Origin: an uncultured bacterium
GTDB taxonomy: Bacteria > Myxococcota_A > Bradymonadia > Bradymonadales > Bradymonadaceae
Direction: 5' to 3'
Assembly: GCA_937981985.1 (NCBI GenBank)
Contig: CALJNB010000039.1
Coordinates: 1 to 64,000 of the forward strand
Length of the DNA stretch: 64,000 nt
The notes under the pieces were generated by a model. The model did not search any database. It worked only from the letters and a program-made list of their open reading frames with translations, and had not been told where the DNA came from. Below, piece by piece: positions 55,729-64,000 of the stretch (positions are counted from its first letter, which is position 1; each line of letters begins with the position of its first letter). The translations under genes were made by a program, and so were the position numbers.

Positions 55729-57182
55729 TGAAAGAACTGCAACTGTTAATTGATGGCGAATTTGTAAACGGCGAAGCCGGATGGTTCGATAACGTGAATC
55801 CCGTCAACGGGGAAGTTGTAGCAAAAGTCGCGCACGCAAGCGCAGCCGACGTAGATCGTGCGGTACAAGCCGGGAAAAAAACGATGCTCGGTGAGTGGGG
55901 AAACTTTTCAATCCAGGAACGTGGAGCACTTTTATCTAAAGTCGCAAATCGCATAACAGAACGGTTCGACGATTTTCTCGAAGCCGAAATTGCAGATACT
56001 GGTAAACCAAAATCTTTAGCTGCTAACATCGATATCCCTCGAGGTGCGGCTAATTTCCAAATTTTTGCGGATCAAGCGCGAAGTTTCGGAAGCGAATCCT
56101 TCATGCAATCCACACCCGACGGAAAAGGCGCAGTAAACTACGTACAACGCGTCCCACTTGGAGTAGTAGGCGTTATTTGTCCGTGGAATCTTCCTCTTCT
56201 TTTAATGACGTGGAAGGTTGCGCCGGCTCTAGCGGCGGGAAATACCGTCGTCGTTAAACCCTCAGAAGAAACACCAAGTACGGCCACCTTGCTCGCCGAA
56301 GTGATGGCAGAAATTCTTCCGCCTGGCGTGTTTAATTTGGTACACGGCTTTGGCCCTGGGTCTGCTGGTGAAGCGATCACCACCCATCCGGACATTTCCG
56401 CAATTACATTTACCGGAGAAAGTTCTACCGGCGAGGCAATCATGAAGATTGCCGCAGAAGGAATGAAGGCTGTTTCTTTTGAACTTGGTGGAAAGAATCC
56501 TGCTATTATTTTTGAAGATGCGGATTTTGATGCAGCTGTCGCCGGGACGTTGCGATCCGTGTTCACGAATTGCGGACAAGTCTGTTTGTGCTCTGAACGT
56601 GTCTACGTAGAACGCCCTATTTTTGATAAATTCGTAAATGCTCTTAAAGTCGGTGCGCAAAGTTTCGTTCTAGGGGATCCCTACGATAGTGAAACCTCTT
56701 TCGGCCCTCTTATTTCGAAGGAACATCGAGAGAAAGTATTATCCTATTTTGATCTGGCTGTTGAAGAGGGGGCGACCGTTATTTGCGGCGGAGGCATCCC
56801 AACCTTCAACAATGAGTTAGATAATGGATTCTTCGTCGAGCCTACTATCTGGACGGGTTTGCCAGAAAATGCACGCGTTATTAAGGAAGAAATCTTCGGA
56901 CCCGTATGCCATATTCAAGTTTTTGACTCCGAATCAGAAGTAATAGAGATGGCAAACGACAGTGAGTACGGACTTGCCGCGTCGGTTTGGACACAAAATA
57001 TTTCGCGCGCCCATCGCGTCTCTCAACGTATTGAAAGCGGTATCGTTTGGGTTAACGATTGGTATTTACGTGATTTACGTACTCCTTTTGGCGGCGTCAA
57101 AAGATCTGGACTAGGGCGAGAAGGCGGAATTTATTCACTTAACTTCTATTCTGAACTTAAAAACATTTGTATTAAATTGTAA
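55728..57182 (+). CDS. Aldehyde dehydrogenase, 2-aminomuconate semialdehyde dehydrogenase-like
   Basis: 484 aa from the ATG at 55728. NAD-binding 'GNTVVVKPSEETPSTA', catalytic Glu in 'FELGGKNPAI' and catalytic Cys286 in 'NCGQVCLCSERVYVE'. The C-terminus 'WYLRDLRTPFGGVKRSGLGREGG' (as LRDLRTPFGGVKRSG) and 'NFYSELKNICIKL' match the 2-aminomuconate/2-hydroxymuconate semialdehyde dehydrogenase subfamily. With the RidA-type deaminase that follows 14 bp later, it fits the late kynurenine (3-hydroxyanthranilate) pathway. Subfamily assignment is by motif recall, not alignment. Confidence 0.88.
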   Translation: MKELQLLIDGEFVNGEAGWFDNVNPVNGEVVAKVAHASAADVDRAVQAGKKTMLGEWGNFSIQERGALLSKVANRITERFDDFLEAEIADTGKPKSLAANIDIPRGAANFQIFADQARSFGSESFMQSTPDGKGAVNYVQRVPLGVVGVICPWNLPLLLMTWKVAPALAAGNTVVVKPSEETPSTATLLAEVMAEILPPGVFNLVHGFGPGSAGEAITTHPDISAITFTGESSTGEAIMKIAAEGMKAVSFELGGKNPAIIFEDADFDAAVAGTLRSVFTNCGQVCLCSERVYVERPIFDKFVNALKVGAQSFVLGDPYDSETSFGPLISKEHREKVLSYFDLAVEEGATVICGGGIPTFNNELDNGFFVEPTIWTGLPENARVIKEEIFGPVCHIQVFDSESEVIEMANDSEYGLAASVWTQNISRAHRVSQRIESGIVWVNDWYLRDLRTPFGGVKRSGLGREGGIYSLNFYSELKNICIKL

Positions 57183-57196
57183 ACTTAGCGACTAAA

Positions 57197-57646
57197 ATGA
57201 CTTTCAAAACCGATAAACGAAAAACCTATACTGTAACTCAAAACGCACCCGCTTTGGCAAGCTACCCCCATGCGCATCGTGCGGGGGATTTGCTTTTCCT
57301 TTCTGGTACCTCTTCTAGACGGCATGATAACTCCCATGCCGGGGTAGAGATTCTTGAAGATGGAACCATCATTAAAGATATCAGCGCGCAAACCTATGCG
57401 GTCATTGAAAATATGAAGGCTATTTTAGAAGAAGCTGGGTTGGATCTCAGCCATCTCGTTGATCTAACCGTTTTCCTTGTTTCGATGAGTGACTATAAGG
57501 ATTTCAACATCGTCTATAATACCTATTTTGATGCGAACACGGGACCAGCGAGGACAACAATAGGCGTCGCTGAACTTCCACATCCCAATCTTCTTATTGA
57601 AATTAAAGGAACTGCAGTTTTTCCTAAGGCGCCTCAAACAAGTTGA
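57197..57646 (+). CDS. RidA-family deaminase, 2-aminomuconate deaminase-like
   Basis: 149 aa, slightly longer than RidA (about 128). Family core: 'PHAHRAGDLLFLSGTSSR', 'VIENMKAILEEAGLDLSHLVDLTVFLVSM' (as ENMKAILEEAGLDL), 'GPARTTIGVAELPHPNLLIEIKGTA' (as RTTIGVAELPHPNLLIEI) with the conserved Arg. The N-terminal 'PHAHRAG' and length recall aminomuconate deaminases (NbaF/AmnD types) that work right after the dehydrogenase encoded upstream. It overlaps the next start (TTGA). Confidence 0.85.
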   Translation: MTFKTDKRKTYTVTQNAPALASYPHAHRAGDLLFLSGTSSRRHDNSHAGVEILEDGTIIKDISAQTYAVIENMKAILEEAGLDLSHLVDLTVFLVSMSDYKDFNIVYNTYFDANTGPARTTIGVAELPHPNLLIEIKGTAVFPKAPQTS

Positions 57647-60468
57647 ATCCAACGACGACGAAAAATTGCTTTAATTGCGACGCGCAATTACCAAAGACTC
57701 CCGACGATCTCAAAGAAATCTTTTGTGGGGCGTGCGGAGAAATCCAACTTATTTTGCCTCGACAGCGAACTGAAGCCGAGTCCTCAGACATCAATCCATC
57801 CGAAAAACAAGATCTCATTGGGGGCCCAGAAAGCGCTCCAGAGATTCCCTTCGGAGCGTCTTCTTTATGTTTCGGATACGACCAATCCAATGACATCGTT
57901 ATTCCCTTATCGCAAGTTTCGGGACGGCACGCAGAAATTGCTGTTGTGGGTCATCGCTTCGTTCTCAAAGATCTCGGTTCCACCAACGGTGTGTATATCA
58001 ATGGCGCACGAATCTCGCGATCTTACGTTAAACTTCATGACATCATCGGCCTGGGATCTTATGAGTTTCCGCTAACAGCGCCTATTTCGGAGCGACTTAC
58101 GCGCCCAGAAAACAGGGCCACTGAAGGTATTCAGATTCCTGACGCTTTGGGAAAGACAATCATTATTGGGCGCGATCCAGAGTGTGATATTTCGATCGAT
58201 ATTCCCCAAATCTCTCGTAAGCACGCAGAGTTCAGGTGGAACGGAAAGGAATGGCAACTCCGAGATTTAGACACCATCAACGGGACCTTCGTTAACGATC
58301 GACGACAACCTATCGAACGCGCAATTGTCGGTGAAAACGATATCGTTTTTTTTGGAAGTTATCGTTTTAATGTAGATCGACTCGGCCCCTTCGTGTCGGC
58401 GAAAAATTTCGCGATTTCCGGTGAACTTATTATCCCGGAAGACAAACAAATCATCACAATCGGACGTGGAGAAGAGAATGATGTTCGAATAGAAAGTCCA
58501 CAAATTTCTCGAAAACACGCAAAGATTATTAAACATAATTCCACCATTAGAGTGGAAGATTTGGGAAGTGCGAATGGAACCTATGTTGACGGCGTTGCGA
58601 TATCAAAATCAATCGTAAGACCTGGTCAGACCATTTCTTTTGGTTCTTACACACTGGTTTTTGATAAAAACGGAGAGCTCGTCAAAGGTCGCTCAAATGA
58701 GGTGACCGTACAAGTGGATAGTGTGAACGTCATTGCACCATCGCGTAAGGTTCTCGACGATGTATCTTTTACAGCCTACCCGTCCGAACTTGTCGGAATA
58801 CTGGGTCCATCAGGGTCGGGCAAAACTACATTGTTAATGTCTATCATTGGTGAACTTTCCCCAACGTCTGGAACAACCCGTTTGAACGGTTTGGAACTTC
58901 AGAAAAACGCGGCAAAATTTCGTGGGTCGATAGGTTACCTACCTCAGGATGATATTATCCATCCCGAGCTCACGGTTTACGAGTCGCTTTTTCACGCTGC
59001 GAAGCTTCGTCTACCTCCCGATACTTCCAAAGAAGAAATTCGTTCTCGCATCGCAACCATTTTACAAAGTCTAGAATTACAAAATATTGTAAATGTTCGT
59101 ATCGGTTCAGCCGAAAAAAAAGGGATTTCGGGCGGGCAACGAAAGCGAGTCAATCTTGCGATGGAACTTCTCATCGAGCCTTCTCTACTATGTCTAGACG
59201 AGCCGACGTCAGGGTTAGCAAGTGAGGACGCACTTACGGTCATGCGTGTATTGAAAAAGCTATCGGCTGATGGCAGGACCATATTATTGACGATTCACCA
59301 GCCCTCCCTGCGTGTTTATCGAGAACTTGATAACGCATTGTACATGGCAAATGGTAAACTTGTATATTACGGGCCGTCCTATCCTGACTCCATCCAATTC
59401 TTTCGTCCCGAGATCGACCCTGCCTCACCTGAAGGCGCGGCAATCATGGCGGATCCGGGTTCTTGCATGACCCCGATCGTTGCCGCAGTTCGTGATGACA
59501 GCGACAACGCGCTGGTGGACAATTTCCGTGACAGTCGCTTCTATTCAGAATTTGTTGCCAATCGCGCCGCGAAGAAAGTCACCAACACAGGCAAAGGAAA
59601 AAAGCCTCGCCTGTTTTTCTTTCGACAATTTCTGACCTTATCTCATCGATACTTGCGAACCAGATTACGAGATAAAGTCGGAATGACGATCCTACTCATC
59701 CAAGCGCCAATCATTGGTCTCTTATTAGATTTCGTATTTGCTAAAGAGTCCGGCATTTTTGCTCGCCTGTCCGATATTCCGTTCGCCTTGTTTTTGATCG
59801 TCGTTTCATCAGTCTGGTTTGGTTGCTCTAATGCAGCCCGAGAAATCGTGAAAGAACGCGCGATTTTTCGTCGAGAAAGAATGATTGGGCTTTCCATACC
59901 GGCGTATGTATCCAGCAAATACTTCGTACTGGCGGGTCTTTCCCTTTTCCAATGCGCAACCTTGATTGCCGTTACCCATCTTGTAATCGATCTCAAAGGA
60001 AATCCAGGCGTCCATCTTTTGACCTTATGGCTTTGTTCAAACGTCGGTATCGGCATGGGCCTACTTCTTTCGTCCTTGGTACGTTCAATCGACGGCGCCA
60101 CCGCTTCGGTCCCCCTCCTCCTTATCCCGCAAATTATATTGGGAGGTGCAATCATGCCTTTAGAACGGATGTCAGATCCGATTCAAGTGATGTCTTATAG
60201 CATTGTCTCGCGCTATGGATTTGAAGCGTCGTTGCATACCGAAGATGCGGCCAACGCATACGAGATAGCGGCTAAAGATATGCCCAAGCCTTTGGCTCCT
60301 GGATTACCCTCTTTGCCACCTCCACCCCACCCTATTGATCGATTTATTGGGGACCACGCATCTGATGTACCCCTGAACTACAGTACATTATTGGGATTTA
60401 ATTTCCTGCTTTATTGTATGACTTGTTTATCCATCGCCTATTTTTCTAGAAAACGCGTTCATCTATAA
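57643..60468 (+). CDS. Zinc-ribbon / triple-FHA / ABC ATPase / ABC-2 permease fusion
   Basis: 941 aa from a TTG overlapping the RidA stop. Residues 9-31 carry C9-x2-C12 and C28-x2-C31, a zinc-ribbon. Three FHA domains follow (about 70-143, 170-243, 268-340), each with the Ser-Arg-x-His core ('SGRHAEI', 'SRKHAEF', 'SRKHAKI'), so they should read phosphothreonine. The ATPase (about 355-580) has Walker A GPSGSGKTT at 388-396, signature ISGGQ at 495-499 and Walker B ending LDE at 520; the permease (about 660-930) has six helices and 'GCSNAAREIVKERAIF'. It is an ABCG-like exporter probably controlled by Ser/Thr kinase signalling, as in Rv1747. Substrate unknown. Confidence 0.93.
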   Translation: MNPTTTKNCFNCDAQLPKTPDDLKEIFCGACGEIQLILPRQRTEAESSDINPSEKQDLIGGPESAPEIPFGASSLCFGYDQSNDIVIPLSQVSGRHAEIAVVGHRFVLKDLGSTNGVYINGARISRSYVKLHDIIGLGSYEFPLTAPISERLTRPENRATEGIQIPDALGKTIIIGRDPECDISIDIPQISRKHAEFRWNGKEWQLRDLDTINGTFVNDRRQPIERAIVGENDIVFFGSYRFNVDRLGPFVSAKNFAISGELIIPEDKQIITIGRGEENDVRIESPQISRKHAKIIKHNSTIRVEDLGSANGTYVDGVAISKSIVRPGQTISFGSYTLVFDKNGELVKGRSNEVTVQVDSVNVIAPSRKVLDDVSFTAYPSELVGILGPSGSGKTTLLMSIIGELSPTSGTTRLNGLELQKNAAKFRGSIGYLPQDDIIHPELTVYESLFHAAKLRLPPDTSKEEIRSRIATILQSLELQNIVNVRIGSAEKKGISGGQRKRVNLAMELLIEPSLLCLDEPTSGLASEDALTVMRVLKKLSADGRTILLTIHQPSLRVYRELDNALYMANGKLVYYGPSYPDSIQFFRPEIDPASPEGAAIMADPGSCMTPIVAAVRDDSDNALVDNFRDSRFYSEFVANRAAKKVTNTGKGKKPRLFFFRQFLTLSHRYLRTRLRDKVGMTILLIQAPIIGLLLDFVFAKESGIFARLSDIPFALFLIVVSSVWFGCSNAAREIVKERAIFRRERMIGLSIPAYVSSKYFVLAGLSLFQCATLIAVTHLVIDLKGNPGVHLLTLWLCSNVGIGMGLLLSSLVRSIDGATASVPLLLIPQIILGGAIMPLERMSDPIQVMSYSIVSRYGFEASLHTEDAANAYEIAAKDMPKPLAPGLPSLPPPPHPIDRFIGDHASDVPLNYSTLLGFNFLLYCMTCLSIAYFSRKRVHL

Positions 60469-60553
60469 TCCATAAATCGACAAGATGAAATAAAATGGGT
60501 AGAAGTCGCTAACCAGGCTGAGAGGATTCAGCTAATTCGAGGACTACTCAGAC

Positions 60554-61456
60554 ATGAAAAATATTCTTTTATACTCCCTTATTCTTAGTTTAACTTCTCT
60601 TTTCTCCTGCACTGAACCTCCGGAAGTAAAGGCTCGTAACTTAATGATGCGAAGTCTTGAAGAATGTAAAAAGATGGACGGCGAATTCGTCACAATTAAA
60701 CTTAACGTTGGGGAAGATAGAGTTCTAAAATCAACCTGCGACAATCCCATAGGTGAAATTAAGATGAAAGAAGGAGATATGGCAGACGTCAAAGTCGGAC
60801 CTTATATTTGGAGCATCGGTCTTCACGAAGTTTCCGGCGTTTGGGTGCTTTCCAATATCGAATGGGAGAACTTGGAAAAGGCAATTCGCATGACCAAAGG
60901 TGAGGCGAAAATAGATTCACGCCAAAAAGGCGTACTGATGTGGGATGGTGTTCAAAAAGAATTACCGACCTCATCTTGGATTCGAGAGCAAAATTTCCAC
61001 AACGCACTCACACTAAGAAAACAAACACGCGGTAAAACGGAAAATCCTACGGAACTTGGATTTGCCAAGCCGCTGTTTGAAGATCTAGTCGGCTGGGCGA
61101 AAAAGAACGATCCCGATCTAGCTGCGGCGACTCAGCTCAAAGTAATGAACTACTTTCAAGATCAGGGTAATAAACTTGAAATGGCTTTGGAAGGTATTGG
61201 TTCACAGGACGGGCATTTTGAATCGTCTATTCGACAGGCCAAAAAAGATGGCGATACAAAGACAGTCGAAAAATATACGAAGATATTGGCCGATTCGCGT
61301 GCCGGACGTGATGCAGAAATCGCCTTAGTCAATGATCGTATTTCTGTGGTTCGTAAACATGCCTGCGAAATCAGCAAACAGATCTCTACTGGAGATATTA
61401 AAAATGCTGACCTAAAAACGACGATCGCATCGTCGACCTCTGGCGTTTGTAGGTAA
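60554..61456 (+). CDS. Putative lipoprotein of unknown function
   Basis: 300 aa; signal peptide with lipobox 'SLFSC' (Cys19). The N-terminal 150 residues are mixed alpha/beta; about 170-290 are charged and helical ('KKDGDTKTVEKYTKILADSRAGRD' in parts KKDGDTKTVEK and KILADSRAGRD). Three Cys in the mature part ('CKKMDG', 'STCDNP', terminal 'GVCR'). No family recognised. It stands between the FHA-ABC gene and a long intergenic stretch. Confidence 0.78.
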   Translation: MKNILLYSLILSLTSLFSCTEPPEVKARNLMMRSLEECKKMDGEFVTIKLNVGEDRVLKSTCDNPIGEIKMKEGDMADVKVGPYIWSIGLHEVSGVWVLSNIEWENLEKAIRMTKGEAKIDSRQKGVLMWDGVQKELPTSSWIREQNFHNALTLRKQTRGKTENPTELGFAKPLFEDLVGWAKKNDPDLAAATQLKVMNYFQDQGNKLEMALEGIGSQDGHFESSIRQAKKDGDTKTVEKYTKILADSRAGRDAEIALVNDRISVVRKHACEISKQISTGDIKNADLKTTIASSTSGVCR

Positions 61457-61807
61457 ACACGAGAAAAAAGGGGAATTCCATCTCAGAATAAATTTATTGA
61501 GTTCATACCAATCCGAGATTTATCTCTGTTCCGATAAATACAAGCCACGCGTCGAAGCTATTTCTCGTAATTCAAAAAGCTCTATTTCCTTTTCGTCCCG
61601 ACCGTCCAAAAAATTCATACAATTTCCTAAAATACTAAGCACCGTTCACAAGCGTTAAACGCTTTTTCTTTCGAGCCAGAATCTAAGGTATTTTGTACGA
61701 AGACTGCTTCGTTGAAGAACTTGCCGTACAGGTCGAACGAGTTACTCTTTTCCTAGTTCCAAAAACCAACACACCAAAAACTTCCCAATAAAACAGGAGA
61801 ACGCGCT
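61457..61807 (+). other. Intergenic region between two lipoprotein genes
   Basis: About 350 bases without a credible gene. It holds a terminator-like hairpin (61650-61670) and, at its right end, the AGGAGA ribosome site of the next gene. I found no other structure. Confidence 0.6.
61650..61670 (+). terminator. Terminator-like hairpin
   Basis: AAGCG-TTAAA-CGCTT followed by TTTCTTT on the plus strand. The stem is short (extendable only as a no-loop palindrome). It lies 193 bp beyond the previous gene, so it may end that transcript or an unseen one. Confidence 0.45.
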
Positions 61808-62305
61808 ATGAATATGAACACATTGAAAACGAAAATAAAAGTCCTCAAAATCGTTATGCCACTTGCTATAACACTACTAACGATACTAACAATCGGATGT
61901 TCCTCAGATGACGAAAACGATAAGTGTGAAGAACTTATCGCCCCCCAGTGCTCGGAAAATCAAGAAATTACAAAAGAAGACAATGATGAGGGTTGCGAAG
62001 TTTCTACCTGTACGTGCCCTGATTACGCAGCTCCTGCATGTACAGGACTTGAAACCATCGAGTTCAAAAAAGATGCCAGCGGATGCGGTAGACCCCTTTG
62101 CGTCCCTGCAGTACAAATGTGCACCCCGATGGCACAGCCAGATTGTTCGGCAAATCAAGAAATCGAAACTAAACCAGACGGTCAAGGCTGCGATGTTTCG
62201 ACTTGTATTTGCCCAGAGTATGCAGCTCCACTATGTACGGGAACGGAAACGATCGAGGTGATGAAAGATGAGAACGATTGCGGAAAGCCCTACTGCAAAT
62301 CTTAA
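61808..62305 (+). CDS. Cys-rich repeat lipoprotein
   Basis: 165 aa; signal peptide and lipobox 'LTIGC' (Cys31), with AGGAGA upstream. The mature part is two 58-60-residue repeats with Cys at the same positions (for example 'CEELIAPQCSENQEI' against 'CTPMAQPDCSANQEI', and 'GCEVSTCTCPDYAAPACTG' against 'GCDVSTCICPEYAAPLCTG'). This gives eight Cys per repeat, likely four disulfides each. No catalytic motif. It is a small disulfide-locked surface protein, possibly related to Kazal/EGF-like knots, unverified. Confidence 0.8.
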   Translation: MNMNTLKTKIKVLKIVMPLAITLLTILTIGCSSDDENDKCEELIAPQCSENQEITKEDNDEGCEVSTCTCPDYAAPACTGLETIEFKKDASGCGRPLCVPAVQMCTPMAQPDCSANQEIETKPDGQGCDVSTCICPEYAAPLCTGTETIEVMKDENDCGKPYCKS

Positions 62306-62330
62306 GATTCACGCCCAACGCTAGAATCTT
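62304..62330. terminator. Possible shared terminator between convergent genes
   Basis: AAGATTC, 13-nt loop, GAATCTT, between the Cys-rich lipoprotein and the winged-helix gene. AT-rich stem and no clear T-run. Confidence 0.3.
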
Positions 62331-62346
62331 TGAAGTATAACTCCTC

Positions 62347-63549
62347 TTACTTTACCGAAGTGCTGCCAGGACCGACGTTGCCTTCCCAAAGATCATCCAA
62401 GATAATGAGACGGTCGTGAGTCGAAGAACTCTCCTCGCTGGCATTTCGAGATTCAAAACCAAAAGAATCTGATAGAATAACCTTCGTATCTTTGACTTTT
62501 ATCAGGCCTACATGGACTAAGATATCCAATAAGTCTTGGTCGGTGCCATGCATAGACAACGCCCCGTCGTCTCGGTCGATAATCTTAATTGAATTTTGTT
62601 CACAAAATTTTTCGATGACCTCAATCGGCGTACCCACATCTTCTCCACGGCACCAAACGCGAATACCATACATATCCACAGACCACGTAAAAACAGGACG
62701 ATTGTGGTCGGTTAACGATAACATCGAAATCGCAAGCGTAATAAAAGGACATGTGGTCGTAACCAACGTTCGAAGATCGGGCCCGCCACGTTTCACAGTC
62801 GCAATGGTAGAATCATTTATTGGAACGTTTCCAAACCAAGGGCTCCCTTCAACTTCGTGCGTTGCTGACCGCCATTTTTTTTCAGACATTTCAAAATCTT
62901 GATCAACTACGAAGGCTTTAACTTGACGAGGAAAACCAATACTTAGATCTCCCAAGCCACCGAAAGCACGTGCAGCCATAGCGGTTAAGAATGCTCGCCC
63001 GTCGTACTCAAAGGTCCCTTCTTCTGAAACGATAGGTTCTCCGCTTACCCAATCGATACACTTTGGCTTATAAGCAATTTCTAACATGGTCGAAATTCCC
63101 GATGCGCGCCGTTTCACAGTTGCATCCGAGAGCTCCGATCGTTTTGCGATCGCTTGAATCGCAGCGCGTTTTGAGTCCGGGTCTCCTGTTTCGCGCTTTA
63201 CCCTTTGGATGTCTTGAACAAGCGAACGAGAAAATATCGCGTCACTAAATAGACGCGGCCGCATGTCGATATTCTTTGCAAAGATCCGCCCAATATCAGT
63301 TAGCTTAATCACACCCTTGTCCGGAATCGTTGCAAACTTCAACCACCGAGCGAACTCGACATAATATCGAGCCGTGCGCGCATCGACTAAGAGTTCAACG
63401 GCCAGTTCCTCGAAGGTGCTTGTATCCGCGCCGACAAAACTCAAGAGTCGAATAAAAAGCTGGATACTGTTCGCCTGCGGAATCTCGGCAGTTGTGCGTA
63501 ATAGATCCAGTTGGTCTTGAGATTTATCAATGTCATTCATGTTATTCAT
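62347..63549 (-). CDS. Double winged-helix protein of unknown function
   Basis: About 400 aa. Start uncertain: GTG at 63564 and ATGs at 63549 and 63540 are in frame and none has a clear ribosome site. Residues about 30-95 look like a winged helix ('FEELAVELLVDARTARYYVEFARWL' in parts ELAVELLVDARTARYY and GVIKLTDIGRIFAKN). A second HTH-like unit follows ('AIAKRSELSDATVKRRASGI'), a pairing met in some restriction-associated proteins. Residues 165-405 are unrecognised. No adjacent nuclease or methylase is visible in the window. Confidence 0.75.
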   Translation of the reverse strand: MNNMNDIDKSQDQLDLLRTTAEIPQANSIQLFIRLLSFVGADTSTFEELAVELLVDARTARYYVEFARWLKFATIPDKGVIKLTDIGRIFAKNIDMRPRLFSDAIFSRSLVQDIQRVKRETGDPDSKRAAIQAIAKRSELSDATVKRRASGISTMLEIAYKPKCIDWVSGEPIVSEEGTFEYDGRAFLTAMAARAFGGLGDLSIGFPRQVKAFVVDQDFEMSEKKWRSATHEVEGSPWFGNVPINDSTIATVKRGGPDLRTLVTTTCPFITLAISMLSLTDHNRPVFTWSVDMYGIRVWCRGEDVGTPIEVIEKFCEQNSIKIIDRDDGALSMHGTDQDLLDILVHVGLIKVKDTKVILSDSFGFESRNASEESSSTHDRLIILDDLWEGNVGPGSTSVK

Positions 63550-63647
63550 TCTATAGACTTTCACATAAAAAAGTAGCGTTACTCGCCACTGTTGAACTTG
63601 ACGCCACTCTGGGACTATGGCCGACTGAATGCCTGCGGAGCGTAAAT

Positions 63648-64000
63648 ATGAACTATTGGAAAAAAATCGGCAATAATATCTGGGAATATAAGGACGAGCT
63701 GCGTATGCCAGGCGGCGTATTTTTTTCGCTTAGATCGGTAGCCGTGCTCTTAACTAAAGGCGATATCTGGCTGCACTCACCTTGCGATTTTCCCGACGGT
63801 GCAATCATCGAACTCAAAACGCTTGGGGACGTGCGATATATCGTTGCCCCAAATACCTTCCATCATTTGTTTGTTGCGAAAACCGCATTAAACTTCCCAA
63901 AAGCTGAAATTTGGTGTGCAAGGGGCGTTTCTAAAAAACAAGAAAAATTGGAGATGGATGGAGAACTTACTCGATCGGTTCCGTGGTCTCAAGAAATCGA
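63648..64000 (+). CDS. DUF4336 protein, 5' part only
   Basis: ATG at 63648 with GGAG 9 nt upstream; the frame stays open to the right edge (117 codons). The start MNYWKKIGNNIWEYKDEL, 'GDIWLHSPCDF', 'APNTFHHLF' and 'FPKAEIWCARGV' match DUF4336, a metallo-beta-lactamase-like fold of unknown function in which the PN-x2-HH stretch lies at the metal-binding position. It is divergent from the winged-helix gene, with 98 bp between. Confidence 0.78.
   Translation, partial: MNYWKKIGNNIWEYKDELRMPGGVFFSLRSVAVLLTKGDIWLHSPCDFPDGAIIELKTLGDVRYIVAPNTFHHLFVAKTALNFPKAEIWCARGVSKKQEKLEMDGELTRSVPWSQEI

Overview
The window looks like a chromosome segment of a Gram-negative bacterium, most likely a Myxococcota or other former deltaproteobacterial lineage. 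This is an inference from gene content. The window has many type II signal-peptide lipoproteins with Hydin-like, PPC and PKD-like domains, a bacterial tricorn protease, FHA-ABC exporter fusions and a C-terminus resembling the MYXO-CTERM sorting signal. Base composition is moderate, roughly mid-40s % GC by eye. I saw no phage, insertion sequence, CRISPR array, tRNA or rRNA.

Layout. 1-6 kb: 3' part of a tricorn-type protease, an exported protein of unknown function and a TPR-dynamin-like GTPase. 6-9.5 kb: a peroxide-defence locus (Fur/PerR regulator and katG in one operon, divergent from a 1-Cys peroxiredoxin). 9.6-28 kb: mostly envelope and lipoprotein genes mixed with housekeeping genes: topoisomerase IV/gyrase subunit A, polyphosphate kinase, a FabV-like enoyl reductase with a long C-terminal extension, an orphan ABC-2 permease, an RlmL-like rRNA methylase, and TPR and PEGA proteins. 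28-34.6 kb: a glycan locus. A membrane sulfatase-fold protein, a GT2 and a GT87 glycosyltransferase are read leftward; a WbpP-type epimerase and a DegT aminotransferase are read rightward.

35-48.6 kb (minus strand): the S10-spc-alpha ribosomal protein cluster in the order rpsJ-(no rplC)-rplD-rplW-rplB-rpsS-rplV-rpsC-rplP-rpmC-rpsQ-rplN-rplX-rplE-rpsZ-rpsH-rplF-rplR-rpsE-rpmD-rplO-secY-adk-(26-codon ORF)-infA-rpmJ-rpsM-rpsK-(no rpsD)-rpoA-rplQ. Genes for L3, S4 and methionine aminopeptidase are missing from their usual places. A good sigma-70-type promoter and two leader inverted repeats precede rpsJ. A strong terminator separates secY from adk, and another ends the cluster after rplQ. rpmD, rpmJ and the 26-codon ORF are short genes that I read directly from the sequence.

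48.8-64 kb (mostly plus strand): yaaA with a beta-barrel protein; an unrecognised pair made of a small P-loop NTPase and a membrane-anchored arrestin-fold protein; a PPC/DUF296 protein with a CoA-type Nudix hydrolase; a repeat-bearing surface protein; then a tight run of coiled-coil protein, WYL protein, aldehyde dehydrogenase, RidA-family deaminase and FHA x3-ABC-permease. The dehydrogenase/deaminase pair resembles the 2-aminomuconate branch of kynurenine degradation. The right end holds two lipoproteins, an unrecognised winged-helix protein and the start of a DUF4336 protein cut by the window edge.

The best candidates for something undescribed are the NTPase/arrestin-fold membrane pair (50464-52168), the extended FabV-like protein next to an ATPase-less twin of the FHA-ABC permease (17707-20454), and the gene losses with an inserted small ORF in the ribosomal cluster.
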